Notes: a model not told the origin generated them from the letters alone. A stretch of 64,000 bases of DNA from CALVLD01 sp964467585 (GCA_964467585.1 CAYXRF010000007.1:1-64000); one strand, 5' to 3'. Shown: positions 50,948-58,938, counted from the stretch's first letter. Made by a program: numbers and translations.

Positions 50948-52486
50948 TCAAATGAGCCTCTGCAAACGACGCAGATACTCAATGCACTCGTACATTACGC
51001 CCTCACCGAACAGCTCGTCGAGATAGGATATAAGCCCATCGACCTCATCTCTAATGAAGCTGAGGTTAAGACTTTCAAACTTGCGAAGCACCTTTTTGGC
51101 AAGAACGTAATCAAGCCCTTCAAGCTCGGTGCCGCCGCAGCCGACATATGCAGGCACGAATTCACGCAGCTGCTTAACAATACGGTTGCCGAACGCCAGA
51201 CGGAAATGCTCGATAACATAATCGTCAAGCTGCTCAACCTTGTGCAGGCTTTCGTCCGAAACCTTAAATTCATCCTTGGCAACGTCAAGCATACCCTCAA
51301 GGTGCTTGTAGCTAAGCGTGAGATTCAATGTGTACGGGGCGTCAAACTGCTTGCCCTTGGAGTTAATGTCGATAGGCATAGCACGGTCATAGACCTTATC
51401 GGTAACGGCGAACGTTGAGTCGTCGTTGTTGCAGGTGCCGACATACCACATGTTGTCGGGCAGATGCAGCTTGCCCTCGTTGAGGTGCTTGGGGTCGCTT
51501 GGCCATACGCTGGGCACAAGGTCAACAATCCACTCGGCGCGGCTCGGCATCTCAAGGATTGAAAGCATCTCGGCAAAATAATATTCAACACGGGCAATGT
51601 TCATTTCATCCAGTATGGCGACATACACGTTGTCGTTGTAGGTTGCCTCGTACATTTTTTTGAGAAGCTCTGTCTCGTTGTAGCGCTTTGTAAACTCATT
51701 AAAATAGCCGAAAAGCTCTGAACGGTCGCGCCATGAGGGCTGAACGGATACTATTACGGCGTCATTCTGAAGGAATTTGCCCCACGCATACGGAAGCGAC
51801 GTTTTGCCCGTGCCCGAAATACCCTGAAGTATTATAAGACGGGTTGACGCGAACGACGCAAGGAAAAGACGTATAATCTTTGGCTCGTAGAAAAGCCCCA
51901 TGCGCGAACAGCAATAGTTGCGGAATCGTTCGCATATCTCGGGCAGGGTAATATCGTTGTCGTATTCCGGCGGGGTGTAATCCGCCCATTCTTCATCAAC
52001 CTTTGTAAGACGATAGAAACGACTGTTTTGCTTTTCGGCGTCTTCATCGGTTTTGTTGAGCTGCTCAAGCTCCTCGCCCGTCAGCTCGGATATCTCATTG
52101 GGATTAAGCCCTATCTGGGATACCTTCATGGAGAGAATCTTGTCTTTTTCAAGGTTGAGACGCATAACCTCACGGTTGAGAGACTGCACCTCGCCTATAA
52201 GATCGGCTTGGTCGTCAATGGTGCGCTTGACCTTAACAAGCTTGCGAATGCCCATTACGATGGCAAATACTATTGCGGCGAACAGCGCGATCAACACGAT
52301 GATTGAAAGAATGGCTACGACCCAGCTTACGGCGCCCTTTTGCAGCCCCGTATACTCGCGGATTATCGCGGCATAATCGCCAAAGTTGAAGCACATGACG
52401 ATGCCGTTGAATATGCCCTTGAGTATTGTCCACAGCCCCTCAAAGAACTGCCCAAAGAACTCAAACAGGAATTTGCCAGTGTTCAT
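50948..52486 (-). CDS. Membrane-anchored McrB-like AAA+ ATPase
   Basis: Of 512 residues, the N-terminus has an amphipathic or membrane-touching helix (about 18-36), a clear transmembrane helix (53-80), and a short coiled coil (about 85-125). From about 180 lies an AAA+ domain of the MoxR/McrB branch: Walker A G222-ISGTGKTS, Walker B VYVAILDEMN (287-296) and a sensor region GTCNNDDSTFAVTDKVYDRAM (350-370), close to the McrB pattern NxxD. McrB proteins normally are soluble and drive a McrC nuclease. This one is tied to the membrane and paired with a DUF2357 coiled-coil protein in a SipW/TasA operon. The start follows GGGGAGAG. It may remodel or place the coiled-coil partner at sites of fibre export. 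Confidence 0.8.
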   Translation of the reverse strand: MNTGKFLFEFFGQFFEGLWTILKGIFNGIVMCFNFGDYAAIIREYTGLQKGAVSWVVAILSIIVLIALFAAIVFAIVMGIRKLVKVKRTIDDQADLIGEVQSLNREVMRLNLEKDKILSMKVSQIGLNPNEISELTGEELEQLNKTDEDAEKQNSRFYRLTKVDEEWADYTPPEYDNDITLPEICERFRNYCCSRMGLFYEPKIIRLFLASFASTRLIILQGISGTGKTSLPYAWGKFLQNDAVIVSVQPSWRDRSELFGYFNEFTKRYNETELLKKMYEATYNDNVYVAILDEMNIARVEYYFAEMLSILEMPSRAEWIVDLVPSVWPSDPKHLNEGKLHLPDNMWYVGTCNNDDSTFAVTDKVYDRAMPIDINSKGKQFDAPYTLNLTLSYKHLEGMLDVAKDEFKVSDESLHKVEQLDDYVIEHFRLAFGNRIVKQLREFVPAYVGCGGTELEGLDYVLAKKVLRKFESLNLSFIRDEVDGLISYLDELFGEGVMYECIEYLRRLQRLI

Positions 52487-52593
52487 TTCGTACTCTCCCC
52501 AATGTTATTTAGCGGTATAAACCGCATTGAGTCACGGATATGCCCCTCGGCACAGCCGATATATCGCTTTAGCAGGAGGGAACCCCCCGCGTA

Positions 52594-53409
52594 TTATTCG
52601 GATTCAGAGTCATCCTTTTCAGGCTGACATTTGTTTTCTGACGCATTTTCGGCAGACGCCGTATCTGCGTTGAGCTTTGCCAGATATTCCTCCGCTATGC
52701 GCTTTTTCGCCTCGTCGGAAAGGTCTGCTTCTTTTGCCTTTTCAACCGCCTCGGCTGCCTTTTCGGTTGCGACCTCCGCCTTGTAGTTGGAGAACTTTTT
52801 GATAAAATCAATCAGGCAGAAAAGGAAGAAAACTGCTACCGGAAGAAGAACGCAAAGCCCAAACCCCAAAGGCTGCTGCAAAAAGTCCATAACCTTGCCC
52901 ATGCCCTTGAGCCTTGTGCCCGTGTATACGGAGATTACATCGTTTGACCAGACCTCCTCAACAGCATCGTCGGGAATATTTGGGTTAACGCCGTGCGTGG
53001 TAAATATCACCGCGCCGCCTGTAAGCTCCTTAAGGCTGATAACCTTATGGGTGTTTGTTATCATCGCGCCCGTGCTTTGCTCGATCATATAAAAGGAAAT
53101 AATTTCCCCCTCGACTATGTCGTGCACTGTATCAGCGGTTACGCTTTTGCCGATGATAAGATCTCCAACCAAAATTTCGGGCTCCATTGAGTCGGATTGA
53201 ACGCTCATCAGAGTGTATCCGAACAGCTGCGGATTGCCCGTTGCTTTAGATGCAAAAATGGTGACAGTACACGTTATCGCCAAAAGCAGGAACACAACGC
53301 ACAGCACGGTTGAAATAACGGCGCGTGCGCGGGAACCCCTGTTTTCACGGGATTCATCCTTGCCTGCGGCTTTCCTTTCGGCGGTGGAGTCGCCCTCGTC
53401 CATCTCCAT
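52594..53409 (-). CDS. sipW: SipW-type signal peptidase I (first copy)
   Basis: The 271 residues have a charged N-terminus, helix (about 30-53), an S26 domain with S74 in VQSDSMEPEILVGD and H121 in TNTHKVIS, a C-terminal helix (about 178-205) and a cytosolic tail of about 65 charged residues predicted helical. The Ser-His pair marks the SipW class. It is directly after the main TasA-like gene, as sipW and tasA are linked in Bacillus. The long cytosolic tail is unusual and could contact the ATPase or the coiled-coil protein encoded next; that is speculative. The start at 53409 follows AAAGGAG. Confidence 0.9.
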   Translation of the reverse strand: MEMDEGDSTAERKAAGKDESRENRGSRARAVISTVLCVVFLLLAITCTVTIFASKATGNPQLFGYTLMSVQSDSMEPEILVGDLIIGKSVTADTVHDIVEGEIISFYMIEQSTGAMITNTHKVISLKELTGGAVIFTTHGVNPNIPDDAVEEVWSNDVISVYTGTRLKGMGKVMDFLQQPLGFGLCVLLPVAVFFLFCLIDFIKKFSNYKAEVATEKAAEAVEKAKEADLSDEAKKRIAEEYLAKLNADTASAENASENKCQPEKDDSESE

Positions 53410-53560
53410 GGAATGCTCCTTTCATAGGTGTATCCATACTGCTTGGTGCTTGACGTTTTTGCCGATTTGCACCTGTCTTTCAAAAAACCGTGGGCGTCCG
53501 CGTCCGCATATTGTTTGGCTGCGGACGCCCTTTGGCTTTTATCTGTGAGTTAAATTTTAA

Positions 53561-54439
53561 TTACGCACCGTACTTCTCGAATGTGAGGTTGATAACAACA
53601 TCACCGGAAGCAACGCCGTTGTTGCAGTTGATATCCTGACCTTCGATCCAGATATAAAGCTCAACATGAGCCACCTTGCCGGCGCCAATCGTGCCGAGGG
53701 AGGTGGTTGTGTTTGTGAGTTGCGTCTGAACCGTGGTTGCGGTTGCGGGAACGCCCGTCTGACCCTGCATAATTATGTGGGGTGTGGTTGAAGGATCAAC
53801 AGGGTTAAGTCCGGCAGCAACGCCGTTTACGCCATAGTAGGGAACAACAGTCGTGCCCGGCTCATAAATGAAACTGATTGCGGAGTTGTCGCCCGTAAGC
53901 GCGGCAAGGTTCTCTTGCATTGTGGCGGAATTGTCGCTGTAATCAGCCATGGCAGCCCACTTTACAACGCCGATACGAGTTGCATCGGCAGTGTTCTTAT
54001 CAACCGTGCCGTCTGCAACGTCGGACTCATTGTTAAGGAAAACAGTGATATCCGATGTGCCGGAGTTGTAGATGTAGAATGTGAGCATGTAATAACCGCT
54101 TGTCGTACCCTGTGTGCTGAACAGCCCTGTCTCGGGGTTAAGGGAAGCGGCATACATATCGAAATGGCCGTTTGAGTTAACCGCGCCCGTTGTTGAAACG
54201 GCGCTGAGTACTGTGTTTGTGATGTTAAAATCACTGAAGTCAAGGTTTGAAGTCCAGTTTTCGCCATTTGTTGAAAGCTGAATGCCGTCTGCGGACGTTG
54301 CCTGAAACTGGATATTTGAGATGTAGCCCTTGTTTGAAGCTGTAAACCAAGCATATGTCGCGGTGCCGAGAGCAAGGACGGCAACGATGAGCATAGCAAG
54401 AGAGGACAGCATCATGGTTCTGCGGATGTTCTTTTTCAT
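53561..54439 (-). CDS. TasA/camelysin-like protein, likely main fibre subunit
   Basis: The 292 residues have MKKNIRRTMM, a helix ending LALGTATYAWFTASNKG (SipW cleavage near residue 30), and a beta-rich mature domain with many Thr, Asn and Ser. The end motif YIWIEGQDINCNNGVASGD followed by VVINLTFEKYGA fits its siblings. It has the best ribosome site in the operon (AAGGAGAAGGAAA), sits second after a strong promoter and is preceded by stable intercistronic hairpins, all consistent with high expression. TasA forms extracellular fibres in Bacillus; camelysin is the related Bacillus cereus surface protein. Confidence 0.82.
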   Translation of the reverse strand: MKKNIRRTMMLSSLAMLIVAVLALGTATYAWFTASNKGYISNIQFQATSADGIQLSTNGENWTSNLDFSDFNITNTVLSAVSTTGAVNSNGHFDMYAASLNPETGLFSTQGTTSGYYMLTFYIYNSGTSDITVFLNNESDVADGTVDKNTADATRIGVVKWAAMADYSDNSATMQENLAALTGDNSAISFIYEPGTTVVPYYGVNGVAAGLNPVDPSTTPHIIMQGQTGVPATATTVQTQLTNTTTSLGTIGAGKVAHVELYIWIEGQDINCNNGVASGDVVINLTFEKYGA

Positions 54440-54584
54440 TTTCCTTCTCCTTATAATAATTTTTGGGAAAGCGTTGTAATTTTTACGCGGTCCCGTGTGG
54501 TTTGCGCGCCTGTTGGCGCGTGCTTCACGCGGTTACCCACCGCGCCGGGTATATATTAACCGCCGATTACGGCGAATAATCTTT
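54440..54584 (-). promoter_or_regulatory. Hairpin-rich intercistronic leader before the main TasA-like gene
   Basis: On the minus strand the 145 bases contain several stem-loops in a row: CGCCG-TAAT-CGGCG, CGCGT-GAAGC-ACGCG and GCGCC-AACA-GGCGC. No U run follows the last one. This could protect the downstream RNA, act as an attenuator, or bind a regulator. No known riboswitch was recognised. Confidence 0.5.
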
Positions 54585-55448
54585 TTAGTCGTCAACCAAT
54601 ATGACCTTAAAATCCATCTTCATCTTCATTATGCCGCCCAGCACGGCGTTGACGCACTCCGGATCCTCCCCCTCGAGCCACACAACGATTGTGTACTTGT
54701 CCATCTCGCCCGGCGCAAGCCCCTCTGTCATGGTGTGCATAACAACATCCTCCGACACGAAGCTTTGATCCACACAGAAGGTCTCCATAGTGCCATCCTC
54801 CCTTGGAAGGGCATATATTGTTGGGATACCGTTTTTGTATACCATTATGCGAACCGCAGCGTCAATACCCTTTGCAACGCCCACGATCTCAATCTCACCC
54901 TCGTAGGTGAGCGGCTTTGTGCCGGCGCTTTTGAGATAGAATGTGTACGCGACATAGTTCTCGCCATTGTGAGAACCGTTTATGGTATCAACGCCGTTGA
55001 CGTCGCCGTCAAAGTCGTCGCCTATCCATTCGTATGTGATGTTGTCCATATCGACAATGGGTGTTGCCCTAAGAACCGTTGTGGGATTTGTAAAATCGGG
55101 GGTTTCGGAAAGTGAGAGGGAATATTCGTCGTCAATGTCGTCCATTACGCTGATAATAAAGCTGCCTGAGCGGATTATTAGCGCAGCTATCATATAGCTA
55201 AGCCCCATCAGCAGCAAAAGCAAGGCGATAAGAGCGGCTATTGCCCGCTTCATTGCCTTTGTGATAATAAGTGCGCTCCCCGTCCGCCTGACAGCGAACA
55301 TTGCCTTTAGCCCCTTGCCCCTGTCAGCCTCTTCACGCGACATTTGGTCGAGATCCTGTGGATGAACAGCAGTTGAGTCGGGCGACTTTTTTTTGAACAA
55401 TGCCACCGGTTTTGCCTCCGCATTTTCAACATGATATACGCCATGCAT
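54585..55448 (-). CDS. Membrane-anchored TasA/camelysin-related protein
   Basis: About 287 residues: a cytosolic basic N-terminus of about 65-70 residues, a transmembrane helix (about 67-88), then an extracytoplasmic beta-rich domain ending VVWLEGEDPECVNAVLGG, the same signature as the secreted siblings. The GxxxYAWF cleavage pattern is missing, so it is probably not cut by SipW and stays in the membrane, perhaps as the base of the fibre. The ATG at 55448 follows GGGGG by about eight bases; a GTG at 55478 is possible. It is the first gene after the operon promoter. Confidence 0.65.
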   Translation of the reverse strand: MHGVYHVENAEAKPVALFKKKSPDSTAVHPQDLDQMSREEADRGKGLKAMFAVRRTGSALIITKAMKRAIAALIALLLLLMGLSYMIAALIIRSGSFIISVMDDIDDEYSLSLSETPDFTNPTTVLRATPIVDMDNITYEWIGDDFDGDVNGVDTINGSHNGENYVAYTFYLKSAGTKPLTYEGEIEIVGVAKGIDAAVRIMVYKNGIPTIYALPREDGTMETFCVDQSFVSEDVVMHTMTEGLAPGEMDKYTIVVWLEGEDPECVNAVLGGIMKMKMDFKVILVDD

Positions 55449-55519
55449 CCGCATAACCCCCATGACCGCAGCGGACACAATAAAGGCATGAGACCATACT
55501 AATAAATAGATACTTGAAG

Positions 55520-55548
55520 ATTATACCATGCGTGGAATATTGTTTCAA
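55520..55548 (-). promoter_or_regulatory. Sigma-A promoter of the surface-fibre operon
   Basis: On the minus strand TTGAAA (55548-55543), exactly 17 bases, TATAAT (55525-55520). It is the only strong promoter seen upstream of the eleven minus-strand genes down to 37655. Confidence 0.8.
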
Positions 55549-55636
55549 GTATTTTTTATCCATATTTATGTTGATAATTTGAACCGTAAAAGTCATGCTT
55601 GTCTGAAATTAATTGTCATTTACAAAAAATTTGCGC

Positions 55637-55663
55637 AAAAAACGCCGCTGATACGGCGGCGTT
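55637..55663 (-). terminator. Terminator of the ferredoxin gene
   Basis: An 8-bp stem AACGCCGC/GCGGCGTT with a seven-base loop, followed on the minus strand by TTTT, 41 bases after the stop codon. Confidence 0.9.
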
Positions 55664-55703
55664 CTTCAAAAAAAGTCGATTAAGTCAGTTGGTTAAGTGA
55701 GAA

Positions 55704-55874
55704 TTACTCAGCCTCAGGTGCGCCAACGGGGCAGGTAGCGGCGCAGGTGCCGCAGTCGATGCACTCATCGGGGTTGATTTCATACTTGCCGTCGCCCTCT
55801 TTGATGGCGCCGACAGGACATTCCGCAGCGCAAGCGCCGCAGCAGATGCAAGCATCGGTAATATGATAAGCCAT
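55704..55874 (-). CDS. 2[4Fe-4S] ferredoxin
   Basis: This 56-residue clostridial-type ferredoxin (MAYHITDACICCGACAAE...) has two complete cluster motifs, CICCGACAAECP and CIDCGTCAATCP, each binding a 4Fe-4S cluster. It carries electrons for enzymes such as pyruvate:ferredoxin oxidoreductase and hydrogenases in anaerobes. The start follows AGGAGGT. It has its own promoter and terminator, so it is monocistronic. It points strongly to a strictly anaerobic lifestyle. Confidence 0.96.
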   Translation of the reverse strand: MAYHITDACICCGACAAECPVGAIKEGDGKYEINPDECIDCGTCAATCPVGAPEAE

Positions 55875-55902
55875 AGTTTACCTCCTATGATTTGGTACGG
55901 CT

Positions 55903-55931
55903 ATTGTAACAGCAAACGCCTGCAAAAGCAA
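55903..55931 (-). promoter_or_regulatory. Sigma-A promoter of the ferredoxin gene
   Basis: On the minus strand TTGCTT (55931-55926), 17 bases, TACAAT (55908-55903), 28 bases before the start codon. Confidence 0.65.
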
Positions 55932-55954
55932 GCGTAAGCGTTAAAATATGCAAA

Positions 55955-56230
55955 TTATTTATCCATTGCCTCTTTAAGGGTTTTGCCCGGCTTGAAAGCC
56001 GCGCCACGGGTAGCCGCGATATCGATAGCCTCACCCGTCATTGGGTTACGACCCTTGCGGGCAGGGCGCTCACGAACCTCAAAGCAACCGAAGCCGACGA
56101 TCTGGACCTTTTCACCGCACTTGAGGGTGGAGATGACGGAATCAAACACCGCGTTGACGGCGGCGTCCGCGTCCTTCTTGGGAAGACCGCACTTTGCGGC
56201 TACTTCGTTGATAAGCTGTGCCTTGTTCAT
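55955..56230 (-). CDS. hup: HU-type histone-like DNA-binding protein
   Basis: The 91-residue protein is full length for HU. MNKAQLINEVAAKCGLPKKD is the N-terminal helix pair; VGFGCFEVRERPARKGRNP is the beta-arm signature that inserts into the minor groove, with the conserved RNP Pro. The end FKPGKTLKEAMDK is normal. It compacts and bends DNA as a dimer. GGAGG lies eight bases before the start. Confidence 0.97.
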   Translation of the reverse strand: MNKAQLINEVAAKCGLPKKDADAAVNAVFDSVISTLKCGEKVQIVGFGCFEVRERPARKGRNPMTGEAIDIAATRGAAFKPGKTLKEAMDK

Positions 56231-56304
56231 TCTATAATCCTCCGAATAAAAAAATTAATTTAAGTATTCGCTAAGGCATCCCTTCGCCCTGTGCGACAAG
56301 AGGT

Positions 56305-56332
56305 ATTGTAGCATAAAAAACCGAAATAGCAA
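56305..56332 (-). promoter_or_regulatory. Sigma-A promoter of the HU gene
   Basis: On the minus strand TTGCTA (56332-56327), 16 bases, TACAAT (56310-56305). Confidence 0.6.
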
Positions 56333-56375
56333 TACTTTTTCTGATATATTTAACAGAAAGTCCCTTGATTGACGC

Positions 56376-57803
56376 TTAGGAAAGTTCCTTTTTGACACGT
56401 TCCCAGAAAACGTCCATTTCTGCAAGCGTCATATCCTCAGGTTTTTTACCCTCAAGCAAAATCTGCCGCTCCATAAGCTCAAAACGCTTTTCAAATTTGT
56501 CTGTCGCCGCCGAAAGCGCAAGCTCCGGATCTATCTTTAGCAGGCGCGCCACGTTGACCGCCGCAAAAAACAGATCCCCCACCTCGTCCTCTATATGGGC
56601 GCGCACACCCTCGGCAACAGCCTCGCGCACCTCGCCCGCCTCCTCGTAAACCTTGTCAAGCGCCAAAGCCGCTCCGTCCCAATCGAAGCCCACATGAGCT
56701 GCTTTTTTTTGCACCTTGTATGCGCGCATAAGCGCGGGGAACGCCCGGGGAACCGCGTGCATGGCGTCGGCAACAGTGGACTGATGCTTTTCTTTTTGCT
56801 TGAGCTTCTCCCAATTTTGCAGCACCTCATCCGAATTATTTACCGTTACGTCCGCGAATATATGCGGGTGACGGTATATCAGCTTGTTGACTATGCCCGT
56901 TGACACGTCCCGCATCGAAAAGCCGTCGCGCTCCTCCTCGATAACCGCGTGGAATGCGATTTGCAGCAGAAGGTCGCCCAGCTCCTCGCACATGGCGTCC
57001 TCATCGGCACGGTCGATTGCGTCTATAACCTCATACGCCTCCTCAATCAGATTGGTTTTGAGTGATTCATGCGTTTGCTCGGCGTCCCACGGACAGCCGC
57101 CCGGCGCTCTCAGCCGACGCATTATGCGCATCAGCCCCTCCGTATCGTGACGCGTAAGCGCATCCTCCGCCCTTGGCGGCAAAATCACAACCGCTGCCGC
57201 GTCATACGCGGGCTGACGGTCAAGCTCAAACAGCTTAAGCCTTTCAACCGTATAGCCGTCTATATTTGGCAAGGCAAACAGTATATCGCACTCATCCGAA
57301 TAATATTCCGAAAGAGTGAGCTTGACCTCGCCCGCCGCAAGCGGGGTGCTTATCTCCGTCACGGCAAGCGTAACGGTTGGGTCGGCGGACACAAGGGCGT
57401 TTGCGGGGCATATCGTCATATTTTCGATATCCGAAAGCAGCCCACGCTCTGCCGCTGCCGCCGCAGCACGCTGAGCAAAGCCAAGCGCGGGCAAAACCTT
57501 TAGCCTTACGCCTTCAAACAAGGGATCGGATTTTATCGCCGCAAGCGTGCCCGCGCCAATGCAGCCAAGCGTGACATACAAAACCGTATCCGCGGGAGCG
57601 GCAAGAAGCCTGTGCGCTATTTTTGAATTGAGAGCGTCAAAATCGTCCGCGCACCGATATATGTCGTCCATTGAATCCGCCGCCGCCGCACGCACGGCTT
57701 CCATAAAAGGATGCTCGAATGTCTGTGCGAACACCATCGCGCCATCATCCGCAGCATTTATGCCGAAGGATGCATCGGAGCAGATTATCAATCGTTTTAT
57801 CAT
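56376..57803 (-). CDS. mazG: MazG-family nucleotide pyrophosphohydrolase with tetrapyrrole-methylase-like N-terminus
   Basis: The 475 residues follow the YabN layout of Firmicutes. The N-terminal 215 residues are a worn-down SAM-dependent tetrapyrrole methylase-like domain (LYVTLGCIGAGTLAAI) and appear to lack a clean glycine-rich motif. Two MazG units follow. The first has the catalytic pattern RAPGGCPWDAEQTHESLK then EEAYEVIDAI and EELGDLLLQ. The second has EEAGEVREAV and EDEVGDLFFA. It hydrolyses non-canonical or excess NTPs to NMPs and pyrophosphate. In Clostridia it commonly sits next to hup, as here. The start follows GAGGT. Confidence 0.93.
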   Translation of the reverse strand: MIKRLIICSDASFGINAADDGAMVFAQTFEHPFMEAVRAAAADSMDDIYRCADDFDALNSKIAHRLLAAPADTVLYVTLGCIGAGTLAAIKSDPLFEGVRLKVLPALGFAQRAAAAAAERGLLSDIENMTICPANALVSADPTVTLAVTEISTPLAAGEVKLTLSEYYSDECDILFALPNIDGYTVERLKLFELDRQPAYDAAAVVILPPRAEDALTRHDTEGLMRIMRRLRAPGGCPWDAEQTHESLKTNLIEEAYEVIDAIDRADEDAMCEELGDLLLQIAFHAVIEEERDGFSMRDVSTGIVNKLIYRHPHIFADVTVNNSDEVLQNWEKLKQKEKHQSTVADAMHAVPRAFPALMRAYKVQKKAAHVGFDWDGAALALDKVYEEAGEVREAVAEGVRAHIEDEVGDLFFAAVNVARLLKIDPELALSAATDKFEKRFELMERQILLEGKKPEDMTLAEMDVFWERVKKELS

Positions 57804-57833
57804 TCAATTATACCTCGATAAATATAGCCTTTT

Positions 57834-58826
57834 TTATTTTGACGTTGTAAGCTCGCCCGCAACGTCCATATTCATTATTGCGCGAACGCTTTCAACATCG
57901 TGCGCCCTGCCAAGCGCCCACATCAGCTTTGTGATTGCCGCCTCAGTCGTCATATCATGCGCGGAGATTATCCCCAGCTGTGAGAGCGGACGGCTGACCT
58001 CATATATATCGGGGCTGCTTTGCTCATACAGGCATTGGGAGGTTAAAACAACAGGTATGCCCGCCGCCATAAGCCTGCGTATGCTTTCGGTATGGTCACG
58101 TCTGAAATTGTGCATCCCGCCCAGCCCGAAAGCCTCCACGGCAACGCCCTTCATCCCGCAGTCCGCAAGACAGTCCAGCAGTGCGGGGCTCATACCCGGG
58201 ATGAGCTTTACCAACGCGACCTTCGGCTCAATATTGGTGGAGAAGCTGAAGCCCACGGCGGAACGATGCTCATGCAGCTCAACATATCTGCCGTCCGTTA
58301 CGGAGGCTATATAAGGATAGTTTATTGATTCAAACGCATTGAGCGACGTGGTTCTTGTTTTGACTGCGCGGCAGCCAAGCATGACCGAGCCGCCAAAGCA
58401 GATGTACACCCCGTTTGAAAGATGCGTTGCCGCCGTTACGGCGTCGCACAGGTTGCGCCTGCCGTCTGAATTTGGATACACCGCAGGATACTGTGCGCCC
58501 GTAAGAACCACGGGCACGGGCACGCCCACCAGCATGAATGAAAGCATTGACGCCGTATACGCCATAGTATCCGTGCCGTGGGTAAGCACTATACCATCGC
58601 AGTTGGAGACCTTTTCACGAATTGCCTCCGCGATTACGCACCATTCCTCCGGCTGGATGTTTGAAGAATCCATGCTGAATAAATCCGTGCATGAGACCTC
58701 CGTGTCGTCTGTTTCGCAGCCCGAAAGCCTAACAAGCTCGTCTGCGGTCAGCTCCGGTGAAAGCCCCTTTTCCGTAGGCACGCAGGCGATAGTGCCCCCT
58801 GTGGCGATCAAACAAATACGCTTCAT
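57834..58826 (-). CDS. ansA: L-asparaginase, type I
   Basis: The 330-residue enzyme converts asparagine to aspartate and ammonia. The two active-site threonines are in TGGTIACV (near residue 10) and GIVLTHGTDTMAYTAS (about 78-93). LTGAQYPAVYPNSDGRRNL is the usual block after the second motif. No signal peptide is present, so it is cytosolic. The start follows GAAGGGAG. Its promoter is back-to-back with that of a lipoprotein gene. Confidence 0.95.
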   Translation of the reverse strand: MKRICLIATGGTIACVPTEKGLSPELTADELVRLSGCETDDTEVSCTDLFSMDSSNIQPEEWCVIAEAIREKVSNCDGIVLTHGTDTMAYTASMLSFMLVGVPVPVVLTGAQYPAVYPNSDGRRNLCDAVTAATHLSNGVYICFGGSVMLGCRAVKTRTTSLNAFESINYPYIASVTDGRYVELHEHRSAVGFSFSTNIEPKVALVKLIPGMSPALLDCLADCGMKGVAVEAFGLGGMHNFRRDHTESIRRLMAAGIPVVLTSQCLYEQSSPDIYEVSRPLSQLGIISAHDMTTEAAITKLMWALGRAHDVESVRAIMNMDVAGELTTSK

Positions 58827-58866
58827 GGAAAAAGCTCCCTTCGCAGTAATGCCGTTTGCATACTTA

Positions 58867-58894
58867 ATTATAATGCTTTTACACCCTTTGGCAA
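58867..58894 (-). promoter_or_regulatory. Sigma-A promoter of ansA
   Basis: On the minus strand TTGCCA (58894-58889), 16 bases, TATAAT (58872-58867), 40 bases before the start codon. Confidence 0.75.
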
Positions 58895-58908
58895 GTAAAT
58901 ATTTTGTG

Positions 58909-58938
58909 TTTACACAACGTGCGCAAAGGCTGTATAAT
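58909..58938 (+). promoter_or_regulatory. Sigma-A promoter of the lipoprotein gene
   Basis: TTTACA (58909-58914), 18 bases, TATAAT (58933-58938). It leaves a leader of about 105 bases before the start at 59050, in which I recognise no riboswitch. Confidence 0.65.

Noticed and set aside
48181..52486. A plain McrBC-type restriction or CoCoNuT-like defence system
   Set aside because: There is an McrB-like ATPase and a DUF2357 domain, but no nuclease or nucleic-acid-reading domain is visible. The ATPase is membrane-anchored and the pair sits within a fibre operon. Defence remains possible but is not supported by sequence.
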